Assembly: GCA_002205965.3 (NCBI GenBank)
Contig: NADL03000599.1
Location: 2,046,001-2,110,000, forward strand
Source of the DNA: Kappaphycus alvarezii
Lineage: Eukaryota > Rhodophyta > Florideophyceae > Gigartinales > Solieriaceae
Direction: 5' to 3'
DNA: 64,000 bases
In this document: one piece after another, positions 20,458 to 31,288 of the stretch
Position numbering within the stretch: the stretch's first letter is position 1
Layout of the letters: every line of letters begins with the position of its first letter
Position numbers and translations under genes: made by a program
The notes under the pieces: generated by a model
What the model saw: the letters and a program-made list of their open reading frames with translations, nothing else
What the model was told of the DNA's origin: nothing
Databases searched by the model: none

Positions 20458-21235
20458 ATGTCGAAGCCCAAAAATCCCCGTAATCCCCCTATGTTTGACA
20501 ACAACAGTGATCTGCAGCAATGGCGGGAGGAGGTTGGAAAGTGGGCAGCTTACCTCAAGTCGGCACATGATGCCGGTGAAGACAAGAAATTTCGGACGAT
20601 CTTCGAAGTGCTTGGAGCAACGCTGTATCAGCGCGGTATGCCCTCCGAACAGCAATCCATCGTGGCTGCGGTCAAGCCAAAGACGAAATTGACTACCAGC
20701 ACACAGAAGATCCTATCAAAGCCGCTCTCGATATAGTGAATGTTGTTGCCGTTGGTAGACTGACAGCGAAAGTCGCTCAACTAATCACTTCTTTCAACAA
20801 AGTCGTGAACATGTTTCGTAGGAAGAAAGAGACGCTACCCGATTTTTTGTCCAGATATCATGCTGCTGCATCCAAACACTTGCAACTCACGAACTTAACC
20901 CATTCCTCGGAGGTACGTCAAGTATTTGCAATTACTCTTTTGCACAAGGCGAACCTCCGGACAGTGTGCCCACAAATGAAAAGTTGCAGCTCATTACGGA
21001 TGCAGGAGAGCGCAAGCGGAACCGCCGGAATGAAGAGGAAGCAATTCTTTTGTCGACGGACAAATACGATGAGTTAATCATAGCGGCGGCTGCACTGAAT
21101 AACGCTAAGGAGAATGCAAGTACGGAAGGTAATACTAGAGTTATTCCTGAATCTATCGAGATCCTCACAGAATCCATTGACAATACTTGCAAGGTGCTTG
21201 CGGAGTTGAAATCCGTGGAGGACAGGCCAACGTAA
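20458..21235 (+). pseudogene. copia-2 gag
   Basis: The ATG at 20458 lies just after the LTR. The product begins MSKPKNPRNPPMFDNNSDL and has QWREEVGKWAAYLKSAH, a copia capsid-like helix pattern. Frames shift near 20736 and again near 20960; later pieces read VNMFRRKKETLPDFLSRYHA and NEKLQLITDAGERKRNRRNE. All are needed to cover one gag, so the gene is broken. Confidence 0.75.
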
Positions 21236-21379
21236 AACATCTCAATCGTAGCACGTTTCATATCAAAGTCTGATGAATATAAGTTGAACTTGCAGGACGC
21301 TGTCAATGTCCTTGGCAGCGTCTTGGAGAATTGGTCGACAATTCCAAGTACAAAGCCTGATACAACTTCTATGTAGGCC

Positions 21380-21610
21380 ATGTTTGCACAATTTCAAGCC
21401 TTCTTGTCTCCACAGCCCCCTCGAGGAGTTGGGTCTCCCAATCTTCCCTCTCGGAACCAGGAGATGCCCAAACGGAAAAGAGACCGTCAAGAATTGGACG
21501 TTTCTAACGACATAAATCGGAAACCTGCGCGCTCCCCTAATGGCAAGTGTTTCGCTTGCAATAAGACTTGTCATTGACGTGGGGATCCTGAGTGCTAGCA
21601 AGCACACCTC
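21380..21610 (+). pseudogene. copia-2 nucleocapsid zinc knuckle
   Basis: The frame reads KCFACNKTCH then a TGA stop and RGDPEC, a CX2CX4HX4C knuckle in which Gly before His became Cys and the next codon became a stop. A basic stretch (PKRKRDRQE) precedes it. Confidence 0.75.
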
Positions 21611-21733
21611 CAATTCGGATTAAATTTTGATCCAACAATGTTGTAAGATATGTCATATGCCCACTTTTGTCAGCATCTATGAAAGCAAATAAGAGCCTAA
21701 GCGAAAGAAGAACAACCGCAGAAAAGGGGGTTT

Positions 21734-22559
21734 TTGCAAGAGCTCCGGAAAAATCTCAGGCAAGTAAGCCTGATCTCTTCGAAAGAAGCCGACTCAGATG
21801 TCCTCAAAGGAGAAGAGGACAATGATCCCGTTGTCGTTGAGAGTTTACCGCGAAGCATTGGTCGTATTGAAAACGCTCGCCGGGTATTTAAGGCCATCGG
21901 CATCCCCTTCAAGATGCGAGGCTTGGATTGTGAACCGTTCATGCACCGCTACGGTGAGGACTGTCACGATCCAAAGCTTTTGATTGTCATCTGGGACTTG
22001 CACATCACAGATATGCAAGTCGACCTATATTGCATATAGTTGATCTTACTCCGGTTTCTCTGAGCCTGTAATCGTGGATTAGAGAGAGATGGAACTCCCC
22101 GCAAAAGAGTTCGAGCTCCATTGGGTGAATCATTATGGGCCTCCCCGCGTCATTTCGTTCGACATCGAGCTCCTCAAAAAGAAGTTTACAGACGCGCTTC
22201 GATACTTTTCTATAAGCTTTCAACCCTGCCTAGCTCGGTGGCATAATAAGCTTGGCATTGTTGAGAGGAAGAACGCGGTGATATGCGGCATAGTGACGAA
22301 ATTACTGCACGATGCGGAGTACTACTCTGAAGAACGGGGCATAGATGTGCTCCACACTGAGGTACTGTCACGTGCAAAATATATCAGCAACATGTTATAT
22401 GGCAGCCGGGTGGTGAGTAACTTCGAGATGGTGAGAGGTTACACACCTCGAATGCAAGAGTTGCCGCAGCAGATGATCACCGAGGAACTCCTGCCCGCGC
22501 ATGAAGAGTTAGTAGCCAAGCGAGCTCTACGCATGGTGGAAAAGAGCAAGGTCCTGTGA
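21734..22559 (+). pseudogene. copia-2 protease-to-integrase region
   Basis: The first frame (21734-22039) has no clear catalytic motif. From about 22080 the sequence reads ELHWVNHYGPPRVISFDIE and then LARWHNKLGIVERKNAVI and RAKYISNMLYGSRVVSNFE, the second Asp and the Glu of a copia integrase core with the following conserved block. Confidence 0.75.
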
Positions 22560-23394
22560 GTCACTACAATTAATGACTGAAACCGAAACCAGGAGTTGTA
22601 AGTCTTCAAAAGGGACATAAATAATGGCGTTTGGGAGAAAGGATTCTTCCGCGCCGCCGAGCCGCATTTAGTTAACCTATCTTCTCGCCAAGACCACAAA
22701 TGACTGCCGATTAAGGCCGCATATGAGGATATTCGCCAAGTTACCGACTCGCCACTCCTTAAGGAACTAGACAGTATGGAATTCTTGTTTCCGCGGTCCT
22801 ATTCAATAATTGATGAGGACACCGAGTATCAGCAGTATGAAGAGAGCTTCCCGCCGGTTTTCCCTCAGCTGCTTGTACCAGAACGTGACAACGAGATAAC
22901 AGACAGCAAGGGGGCGGATGCACCCACTTTCAGTTGAACCTGGATGGGACGACGTCCTAAACGTGCCTCTGGCACAAACTGATGAACTTGAAAACCTGCT
23001 GAATGAAGAGCCGGATCTGTAATTGCGGCACTCGACCGTTATTTCCTACTTTGGCAATTCAAAACCCGCTCTCGTTCATGGTGTGCTGATAGATGTTAGC
23101 GTACTGGGGCTGGCAAAATTCTCGTCCATGAATGCCAAGATATCCCGCCGTAAACAGCACACAGATGCTGGCAGCCTGAATATCTTGCATGAGCCACAAA
23201 GCTTGCAAAGAATATTGGCGCTGTACCCCTACTAGCTCCCATTGCCTCCCCTACTGTCCTAGAATCGATGGAACAGGATGTTCTCCGTGAAATAGCCAAT
23301 ATCATTGGCTCAGATAGCGTCAGTGAATCAGCCTTAGAATGGGTTCCCCGGTGGATCCTCGGCAACTCCATCGCTTCGGAGAAAAGAAACTAAA

Positions 23395-23966
23395 AGAATG
23401 CTCTCGATGATTTTGACTTTTCTTCGGTCCCAAAAGGCGCAAATATCATCACTTCGCACCACTTTTCCAAAGGTAGACCGGCTGGAGAGCCTGGAAAACT
23501 GAATTCGAAGTGCCGTATGGTCCCTCATGGGAACAAGGACCAGGACAAGGATCTCGTCCGCAAGGACTCAGCTACAGCACAATTTCAATTTATTCGCCTC
23601 GTCCTTTCCCTCGTCGTCGTTCTACACCAGTCAATCACCTCCATCGATATCACCAAGGCTTATCTACAGTCTGGAAAACTCAAGCGGTCTTGTAATATAC
23701 ATGTGCGCCCCCCTAAAGTTTGGGCCAGTTCTACAAGGAAACTATGGTTATTGCGTCTCCCGACTTACGGGATTGTGGAGCCTGGTCCTTTATGGCAATT
23801 GGTTATTGATCGATGGCTTGGAGAGAAATCTTTCTGCAGTGTCCCAGGCCTTCCCCAGATGTTTTTGTCTCGTCATCTTGACGGTTCTATACGTATGTTG
23901 CTAGTCAAAGTCGTCGATGACCTCCTCCTTGCTGCTGCATCCGCTTTCCTCGAGCAGTTCCACTAG
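23395..23966 (+). pseudogene. copia-2 reverse transcriptase
   Basis: From 23395 in frame: DDFDFSSVPKGANIITSHHF, KCRMVPHGNKDQDK, then SITSIDITKAYLQSG (RT motif A with its Asp) and LLVKVVDDLLLAA (the YVDD motif reading VVDD). The frame ends at a TAG at 23964. Confidence 0.85.
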
Positions 23967-24898
23967 CGTTTGTCTCGCCGTTTCAAAGCCGGCCGTTTCA
24001 TCAACGGAAGGGAACTGGTCTTTAATCGCTTAACGATTAAGAAGGAGTTGTACATTTCTATCGCCATCAACATGCAGGAGTTTCTAGACAAGATTCAGTA
24101 GTTGGATGTCCCGCGGCTGCGGCGCAAATCCCTGCATGCTACATCTTCGCCGTCAGAACTACGTCCCTTCCTTAGCCTTACTGGTTCCCTCAATTTCCTT
24201 GGTCAAGGCGTTCCTTCCAAGCTTCCTTCGCTGCTAGCCATCTCCAGCAGTTTATTGGTGCTCTCCGCGTTTCTCATCTCCTTACTGCTAACAAGGTCCT
24301 TGCTGAACTGCGCCAGTTGCGCCCGGTTCTCCGGTACCCTACCCCCTCTAGCCGTTCCGACTCGATTTGTCTTGCTTTCTCGGACGTTAGTATCTGCAAG
24401 CTCTCTTATGGCCACACAGATTTCGTCGCCGGTCTCTACCTGCCTGACGGGGGAAGCGGTTATATAATGTTATTGATTGGCACAGCTCAAAAAAACGAGG
24501 GTATCATTCTCTTCTATCGGCGCAGAGTTTCTTGCTGCAGCTGCATTTGCTGATAGAGGGGCACCAATGGCCGATAGATTGCGAAATAACATGGCCGAAA
24601 AGGATAGCGTTCCCTTCGTTTTAACTGTGGACTCAAATGGTCTTTAAACACTCCACGAAAGCAATGAATACAGGCTTAGGACTACGGTCTCAAGGCTTAG
24701 GGACTTATACGAAGCGAAGTAAATTGACGTTACTCAGTGGATTGCAGGAAAGCGTAATATCTCAGTCGCTTTGACGAAGAGGAACCTTGGAATGTACAAG
24801 AAGCGCAAAGAAATAATTCTGGATGGCGTATTGAAGCAGCGTTTACTGGTTGACTCTCAGCGCATAAAATTTGAGGCTCAGATTACCGAGGAGAACTA
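23967..24898 (+). pseudogene. copia-2 RT thumb and RNase H, heavily decayed
   Basis: Pieces in alternating frames include ELRPFLSLTGSLNFLGQGVP (24140-24200), VSICKLSYGHTDFVAGLYLP near 24390-24450 (RNase H start) and, near 24725-24850, VTQWIAGKRNISVALTKRNL, the NxADxLTK-type block. The region ends with a TAA near 24898. Confidence 0.65.
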
Positions 24899-24910
24899 AA
24901 AGCTATGGTT

Positions 24911-25583
24911 TTAATTCATATAACTAGTTTCAATTAACTTTCGAACCACTGCAATATAAGGTTGCGGTACGTCGTCCCCGCAACAAGCTTGAAATGATTC
25001 TTCGCTGAGATATATACCCGATAGGTTAGCCCTCATTGCAGTCAAGTATGTGCATGCGGTTCGCATCAACGACCACGCAATGGTCCACATCGGCCCCCGC
25101 ATGTATGCGCACAAACAAGATCCCGCGCCCTAATAGCGCAACATACTTGAACTTATCCTTCGTGAACTCTTGCTTTGCATCACCTTGCAGCCTGCGCAGA
25201 TTCAATTTCTTCTTAATCTGGTGCAACGATGCTTGAATCGAAACCAAAAAATTGAACCCCGCTCTGAGGCGCCGAACCACAACCTCAAAATGACTAGACA
25301 CCCCTCTCCTACACTTCCTGCCAACCGCATTTGCAAGAACGAGACTCATACAAGTTCCAACGGCGCCTTCCCTCCTTTGCAGACCTCCCTCCTCGCGTAG
25401 CAGGAACTGAGAAGTACGAGTACTAGGCACTCTCGCACCAGGCCCCGCCATCGCAACTGCAACACCCGGGTTCTCTGTTAATAATTTGGTCACGACGTTG
25501 CAAATGATGTATCGCGCTAGACGCCCATTGTTTTTTTGAATTCGGTACCCTGGGCCTCCGTTACCCACACCACTTTCCTCCAC
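24911..25583 (-). pseudogene. Antisense ORF in copia-2 resembling a papain-fold cysteine peptidase
   Basis: The main frame (25026-25583) encodes up to 185 residues. Two segments look structured: GTCMSLVLANAVGRKC, a possible nucleophile Cys at the start of a helix, and RGILFVRIHAGADVDHCVVV with DANRMHILDCNEG, a strand-His-strand-Asp pattern seen in C39-like and other papain-fold peptidases. A one-base phase change near 25030 leads to 24911-25040, which continues GIYLSEESFQACCG. The gene runs opposite to the host retroelement. The peptidase reading is inference from motif spacing; I do not recognise a named family. Confidence 0.5.
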
Positions 25584-26136
25584 TGCATCTTTTCCAGAAT
25601 TGTGTAATATCGCGCATATTTACCACCTAAAACACTGTAACTCTTCATATCGATCATGTGGTAGCTCTCCAAGCCGTTCTGCTTTTCGAATGCTGCTTAT
25701 AAATTCCTTTTCATTAACCCTCGTCCATTTTGCACAGTCGTAACGCCGCATATTATCTTCTCTTAAGTCATGCTCTCTCCTCTCACAACATTAGGCATAT
25801 TGTTTTAAGCAAGGCCGCTTGAATTCTACGCGCTCACCGGAGTGTTAGTCGCAGTTCTTCTGCAAACCGCAACGAAAGAGATCACGGTCGTGAAATTTGA
25901 GTCTAGTGGGCATGAGTGATGAGAGACCGCATGGGCGACAACACAGAATGGGTATCAATGGGTCATGGACCGGAAAGAGGCGTATCTCAATAAGAAACGA
26001 CTGTTGTCGTAAAGCAGAGCTGGAAATATGCACTTGGAATCGATTGCCAGGATTTTGTTGCTGGAGTTATGGGTTGACTTGCGACAAGTGTAGCTGAGAG
26101 AAGTCGCATTTCACCGGGGGGAATGTGAAAGTGTAA
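25584..26136. other. copia-2 3' non-coding region
   Basis: Only short ORFs occur. A purine-rich CCGGGGGGAATGTGAAAG stretch at 26114-26131 just before the 3' LTR may be the polypurine tract. Confidence 0.5.
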
Positions 26137-26441
26137 TGAGAAATATGAGATATTTTATTTTGTTATCCGCTACTATTGGGTGGCAGCACCGGTGACCTCA
26201 GCGATGCCAACGAGGTGCCGTGCTACCCAGGGCAGAATAAAACCCGCCGCCATGTCCGGTCGCAAGACCAGACCGGACAACAGGCTTGCTGCTCTCCAGA
26301 CTCGCCCCCCAACCTCGAGACCGAACCATCCTCTCTTCTCCCTCTCCCTCGGTTACTCTCCCACCTAATCCATTCCCAAGACACCCTTTGGCCGCTGCTG
26401 CGAGCGGTATTTGCGCGGCTACCTCGAACCGCCCTTTATCA
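26137..26441 (+). repeat. 3' LTR of copia-2 (305 bp)
   Basis: TGAGAAATATGAG...TTTATCA, matching 20106-20436 with a 24-bp internal deletion. The next bases, ATTAG, begin an RLE-tail sequence. Confidence 0.92.
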
Positions 26442-26640
26442 ATTAGAACGAGAATTTATCGAGGAATTAGTTACTTGATCTGGTCGTCTCTGGCAAACGC
26501 TATCGTGTCCGGTAAACCTGTGCACGTGGCCGATGTGGACCACCTGGCTAGGACTTAGTTAGCAACATAGTCGGTTCCTGCACTGGACCCCCGATACTAA
26601 TGCAGTAAAGTGTTATACTATATTGTATTATATTAACATC
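26442..26640 (+). pseudogene. RLE-element C-terminal tail and 3' UTR
   Basis: In frame from 26444 the sequence reads IRTRIYRGISYLIWSSLANA, then HVADVDHLART and a stop, matching the tail at 12640-12700 and 18790-18930. The 3' flank resembles 19390-19450. It overlaps rather than continues the upstream fragment B (19740-20063). Confidence 0.75.
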
Positions 26641-26776
26641 CTATGTGTTCAAAATTTATCTGTGCCGTGATGGGACTGGAGACTGGTTGGATAGAGAAGG
26701 CAGTATAAAATTTTATTTTTAGGAAGGGTGAGAGCTTGGTAAGGTGACGCTACCTCCCCCTGAACGGCTCAGACGC

Positions 26777-26808
26777 CTCGGGTGCTAGCTATATAACCGA
26801 CACCCGAG
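26777..26808. repeat. 8-bp inverted repeat enclosing TATATAA
   Basis: CTCGGGTG (26777-26784) pairs exactly with CACCCGAG (26801-26808); the loop contains CTATATAACCGA. A related, less perfect version occurs near 27068-27105 (GATATAACAGACACC). TATATAACCGACA also appears at 48661-48673. Confidence 0.6.
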
Positions 26809-27149
26809 CGGTCTGTGGCTGAGAATTACCAGTACAGTAATTTGCTACTATGCACTACTGTACTGTACCACAAAAATGATTAAAATCTAGCAGATAAAAG
26901 AATAGAAAGTATAGTGGGCTACCCTAAAAATGGTCATAGACAGTACTAGAAACACATAAAAATCAACTTCCAGCAACTGCTACCAACATGTGGTACGCAG
27001 CTTGCTCCGACTACTGTACACACCATTCTGCCAAGATCCTACCCAGTGTTCCACATCGGCCAAGTGCGGAGGGGTGCGAGATATAACAGACACCGCTCAG
27101 TGTCTATACGTCATAGTACTTCCCTCATACCCTAATGCCGCTCCCAGGG

Positions 27150-27450
27150 TACCGATATATCGAAACTAACTTCAGGCCTTCAAAAGTTGCAGCATGCTTT
27201 CAGCTCACGCTGCCTCCTTTCGACAGGGGGTAGGTGGCGGGATTCTCTTCTGTGAAATAGCAAAATATCTGACATGAAAAGCATTTGCCGAATTTGAGAA
27301 AGCCGTCTCGAGAGCCGTCAAAACCTTTCAGATCCCCCCTATTTTTTTTGCTAAAGTTCGATATATCGAAACTATGCTTACCTTTGCTTCATCGAGCTTA
27401 ATGAGAACTATTTTCGATAATTAGAGACTAAAGTATGTGCGATATATCGA
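27150..27450. repeat. Cluster of GATATATCGA palindromes
   Basis: Copies occur at 27152-27163, 27357-27370 (full TTCGATATATCGAA) and 27440-27450. A fourth full copy lies at 32825-32838, beyond the other side of the transposase region. Confidence 0.7.
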
Positions 27451-27915
27451 CCTTAGAAACCTTCAATTCCAGTGCGAAAACTGGTGTTTCCGGGACATTT
27501 ATGGCTAAGTACTCATTCTCCTAACCTGCCACTTCGCATATTATTTTTGATGATCGATAGTCGCCGTATGCTGCGCCCACGTCCCACTGAACTCTGTAAC
27601 GTTACTTTCTCCACGACTCTGGTTTTTCTCCCTCTAACTCGTTGTTGCTGCAGATCCCCTCCTCCTCCATTCTTTGCGACAAACTTCCTCATCCTCTTCC
27701 CGGTCGATTTTTCCTCTGTTTTTATCGTCTACACGCAAAGTTATTAGCTCAACGTCGTCATACTGTCCCTCCGGCTGGTATTCCTTATCATCCCCCTTGT
27801 TCGAACCTTCTGCTGCTTGATCATTGTTGGCATCCGGCTGCCTAACAGTGGTAACTTCGTCTGCATCAACGCGGCCCTCGTCCCCTTCTCCTCCACTACT
27901 ATCATCACGTGCAAA

Positions 27916-28401
27916 CTAGCGAATAGACCGTTCATTTGGAACCTGAGGCTTTTTGTTTCTTTTTTCTATTGCCTTTTTTCTCTTTTGTGCCAGACCAAAG
28001 GTATAATCAGGTGCAGGGGTCGTTCTTTCGCCATCGCCTCTATCTGATTCATGGGCTGGTGGTGAAGAGGACTTATCACAAATTCTGTGCTCTCGTAATA
28101 CCTTCACAGGACGCCACACATCCCAGCAAATTTTTCTATACTGCTCCATACCTTTCACGCAAAGGTGTACGTTGCAAATTTCGCAGCGTATGGCAGTCCG
28201 ACGCCCGCTCAGCTTCGTTCCCTTGTTAATACCACAAAGAGCGCAGTATTTTTTTATTTTTGGTTGCTTGGGTTTGTGGCCGCTCACTACTGTGGGCAAA
28301 GTTACCCCATCAGGTGAGTTGAAGAATCGCATGCAAATTCGTCTCCGCTTAGCGCCCATTTCTAGCAGCTTCCTAGTCTGACCTGTACTTACTTCGCTCA
28401 T
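27916..28401 (-). pseudogene. Cys-rich C-terminal zinc domain of piggyBac-like transposase
   Basis: KYCALCGINKGTK and RCEICNVHLCVKG with a following MEQYRKICWDVW make a CX2C...CX2CX3LC pattern, the cross-brace-like zinc finger that ends many piggyBac-type transposases and binds terminal repeats. A basic tail (QKRKKAIEKRNKKPQV) follows. Confidence 0.7.
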
Positions 28402-28585
28402 CTCGTTACCATCTCCCTCTGCAACATCCCCCTCCCTTTCATTCCTCTGTGAGGCTTCCGGAGCTTCCTTCTTTATTTCAGCGGCCTTATTAAGCAGCTC
28501 TAATGAAATATCGAAAACAAAATCGGGAAACGACTGTGTTTTTGACAGACTCTGTCGGATACTGTCAATAGACTTGAAATTCTCC

Positions 28586-29035
28586 CTATCCGCCAGCCTG
28601 TTGACGCTCTAGTAAAGTCCACCCTACAAATGAGTTCTGCACGAGAGATGAAAAAACATGGGTGACCATCTTGGCGCCCCACCTTAGATGGGTACCCGAA
28701 CTAGACACAAAAGATCTGACGTTTGCTGCGCTGTCGACACCCCCTTTCGTAGGACTGTAGAGAATTTGATATCTGTGTTTAAAAAGCTTCACCGGAACTA
28801 ACGGACCATCCCTCGTAACCTTATGGGAAACAGAAGTCCACAGATGGTATTGCGATTGGAAGATGTCCTTCTGCTCCTGTTTTAGTGCCATCTGGGTCTG
28901 TAAACTGGTTCTCGAAGATCCATTGAAAGTGCGGAGCAAAGTCACCGTACATACACTTACGTGCCGCGTCAAGCTGGGAATCAGAAAAGAACGGGATGAC
29001 CTTGTACAGTACCTGGCTCTCCGATGCGCACACAT
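28586..29035 (-). pseudogene. piggyBac-like transposase, GGVD block
   Basis: The segment LFKHRYQILYSPTKGGVDSA matches the YNxxMGGVD block that holds the third catalytic Asp of piggyBac-type transposases, and THLRWGAKMVTHVFSSLVQN matches the helix ending in Asn that follows it. The upstream part of this frame overlaps the nuclease segment in another phase and is probably not coding. Confidence 0.6.
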
Positions 29036-29471
29036 AGATGCATAGATTCAAGCTTGAGTACAACGCCTGTTGCAGCATCTGGAGGAGATGTTGTGCTGGA
29101 ATGAGCTCAGAGCAGCGCTCGTCCCCAACATCCACGTACGGAAATTACACGTTTCCATGAGGGAGTGCTTGTTGAACTCTTGATTCCTTTACTCGCGTCT
29201 TGATTTCCACGAAAGCAGCTAAGATTGACTGATCGTCCTCTTTTTCGGGAAAGTTAGGAATGCACTCATGTTAAATACCGCATAGTGCATCTGGGGATAC
29301 CGCAGCCCATGGTATGTCCTTGCAGCCTATAAGACCACATTTTACCACAACGGCAACTGCCCGGTCCCTCTCCAATTCTGCCAACACGGCGTCCTTATTA
29401 ACACTCCCGAGTTTCATTGGTTCAGTTGACCGGTGCCGCCCAGACCAGCTTTCAAACAAAGAGTCGCTCAA
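28821..29471 (-). pseudogene. YqaJ-like (PD-(D/E)XK) nuclease segment inside transposase region
   Basis: In one phase, interrupted by two TAA stops (near 29272 and 29148), it reads SWSGRHRSTEPMKLGSVNKD, GLIGCKDIPWAAVSPDAL, AAFVEIKTRV and AQHLLQMLQQALYSSLNLCI. SPDAL followed by EIK gives the D...ExK nuclease core, and the other blocks fit the YqaJ/lambda-exonuclease arrangement. It lies between the second DDE block and the GGVD block of the transposase. Confidence 0.6.
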
Positions 29472-29700
29472 TTCTTGAAACTATGCAATTGTTTTCTCGC
29501 TTACCTGAATCCCATTTATTAACCCGCACATAGTGGCACTCTTTTGTTATAGTCGAACCGCAAGTGTTGCTGTTACACAAAACGAACTCAGCACAAACCA
29601 GTCCGCCGTTCTTTGAGTCACGTCATAACTCGGCTTTGCTTGAAGACAATCCATTCCAATGATTGTCGAAAGCCAAACCCGGTATCAAATTCTGTGGGTT

Positions 29701-30066
29701 TTATGATGCAATATTTTTCATCCCTCCTCGGGAACATATGATCATCAAGAGACCCGGGTTGCGGAACTTCAATCCAAAAAAAAAGAAACTATCGCTGTAT
29801 GGGGGTGGAGCCAAATGCACCAGCCTAACCACCTGTGAGCCTTTGGCGTTCCCATACCCACGGACTTCAAATGCATGTACGTCAAAATTTGCGCCTTCTC
29901 TCCCTTTTAAAGATTCCTTGCAGTGGAACACAGCCGGCCAAAGCAGCAGCAAGTTGTCAATAATGACTTTTGTAGGGCGGTCTCTCTCCGGTCCTTCAAA
30001 AAGTGTTGCGTCTTCCTCTCCGCTACTGCATTCTGCATCGTCCGTCTGGTTCCTCTTTGGCTTCAA
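29701..30066 (-). pseudogene. piggyBac-like transposase, second DDE block
   Basis: KGSQVVRLV followed by PPPYSDSFFFFG and a GLLMIICSRGG segment resembles the VVxxL...DNFFTSxxL...LxxRGI block of piggyBac-type transposases, which includes the second catalytic Asp. The match is weak and the DNFF motif reads DSFF. Confidence 0.45.
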
Positions 30067-30069
30067 ATT

Positions 30070-31280
30070 TTAAAGAGCAACAAAGGGATGATGAGCGTTG
30101 TAGCGGTCCTGAACAACACCCAGAACACCAGCTCCGAGCTCTGTCATCCGTTGTATTACTCCGAACTTTGTATAACCACGGTCTATTGTAGTCCCCTCTG
30201 CCCTCCATTACCATTCCCCCCAACTTCTCCAAACTTTCCTCGAGCTTCTCCCTTCTCCGCTGGAACCTCATCTGTAGAGTCCCATGGAACAGTGCGTCGC
30301 ATAATAAGTCGGCTGTTGTAGTGAAATTGGAAGTCGTTCTGTGCTGCCACCGGCAGATCTTGTTTTAGTGATCTTTTTAGAATCCAATTTTTATTCGTGC
30401 TGGCACACTGCTACCAGCAGACACCGTACTGTACATTAAGGACTATTTCCGATTGTCGACCACCATTATTCCTGGTATTGTATGCTTATCCGAGAGGGGT
30501 CGAGGACTTTCAGTCAGGACCATTCGGCCCCCAAATTGGACCTGATATTTTCGCAGGTGAAATGCACCTATTGGGCCAAGTGTCGACTCTACTTATTTCT
30601 AACTTCGATCTCCATTACTTGGCTTACCTTAACTTTACTTATCCAGCCGTCGTAGATAATTCAAACCTAGCTAACTAGTATTTATACCTACCTGGCCACT
30701 AGGGCCCCAGATTAAACAGCCACCCCGGTGTTGGCTCTGAGCTTGACTCCCAACTTCAGCCTTTGCAGAAACCATGCCAGCGGCAACTTTGGCTATAGCC
30801 ATGTTTATTCGCTCGGGTCCCCCTTTTTAGTTCCTCCCTCTCTATTCAATATTATAATACCCCTTTTTTGGTTTCTTTTTGATATTTATTCAAACTTGGC
30901 GCCCCGGACTCCGGAGTCTATATAGAACTAGTAACTTTAAGATCGTCGTTGGTGACAACATCCTTTTCTCCAAAGGAGATATGCAGCACTGCTGACCAAC
31001 TAATACATCTTCTTGGTCCAGTATTACACCTCTAGTGTCTACGGTTCTTTGAAATCGATTCTTATCAAGGTTCTAGCATTCCGCGGACCGCGTTCCGGCC
31101 TTACAACCCGAAGGAAAAGTATACCGTCAAGCCGTCCAAGAAATCACCCCCGCTCTTCCATCCCCACTTCTCCTCGCCGTCGGAGAGCTGTGGTACTGCA
31201 GCGCAGGGTGCTTAAATAGAAAGAGGGGCAGCGAACACCATGTGGGTCTTGGTTTGTATGTGTTGTTTTTCTCATTGTCT
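30070..31280. other. Stretch of unknown content between transposase blocks
   Basis: Neither strand gives an ORF with recognisable motifs. It separates the first and second DDE blocks, so it may be an insertion into the transposase gene or an intron; I saw no terminal repeats or target duplication to decide. Confidence 0.4.
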
Positions 31281-31288
31281 GACTGGAT

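Larger units (their letters stand above)
20106..26441 (+). mobile_element. Ty1/copia retrotransposon (copia-2)
   Basis: LTRs at 20106-20436 (331 bp) and 26137-26441 (305 bp) both run TGAGAAATAT...CCCTTTATCA; the second lacks 24 bp internally. The plus strand between them gives gag, a zinc knuckle, integrase, RT and RNase H in copia order, badly decayed. The flanking pentamers are AGTAG and ATTAG, so they match at four of five positions. About 1.2 kb between pol and the 3' LTR holds an antisense ORF. Confidence 0.93.
26641..27915. other. Non-coding stretch with palindromic motifs
   Basis: I see no credible gene. Notable are a TATATAA-containing hairpin (26777-26808), a diverged second copy of it near 27068-27105, and three copies of a GATATATCGA core at 27150-27450. 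AT-rich and pyrimidine-rich tracts make up the rest. Confidence 0.6.
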
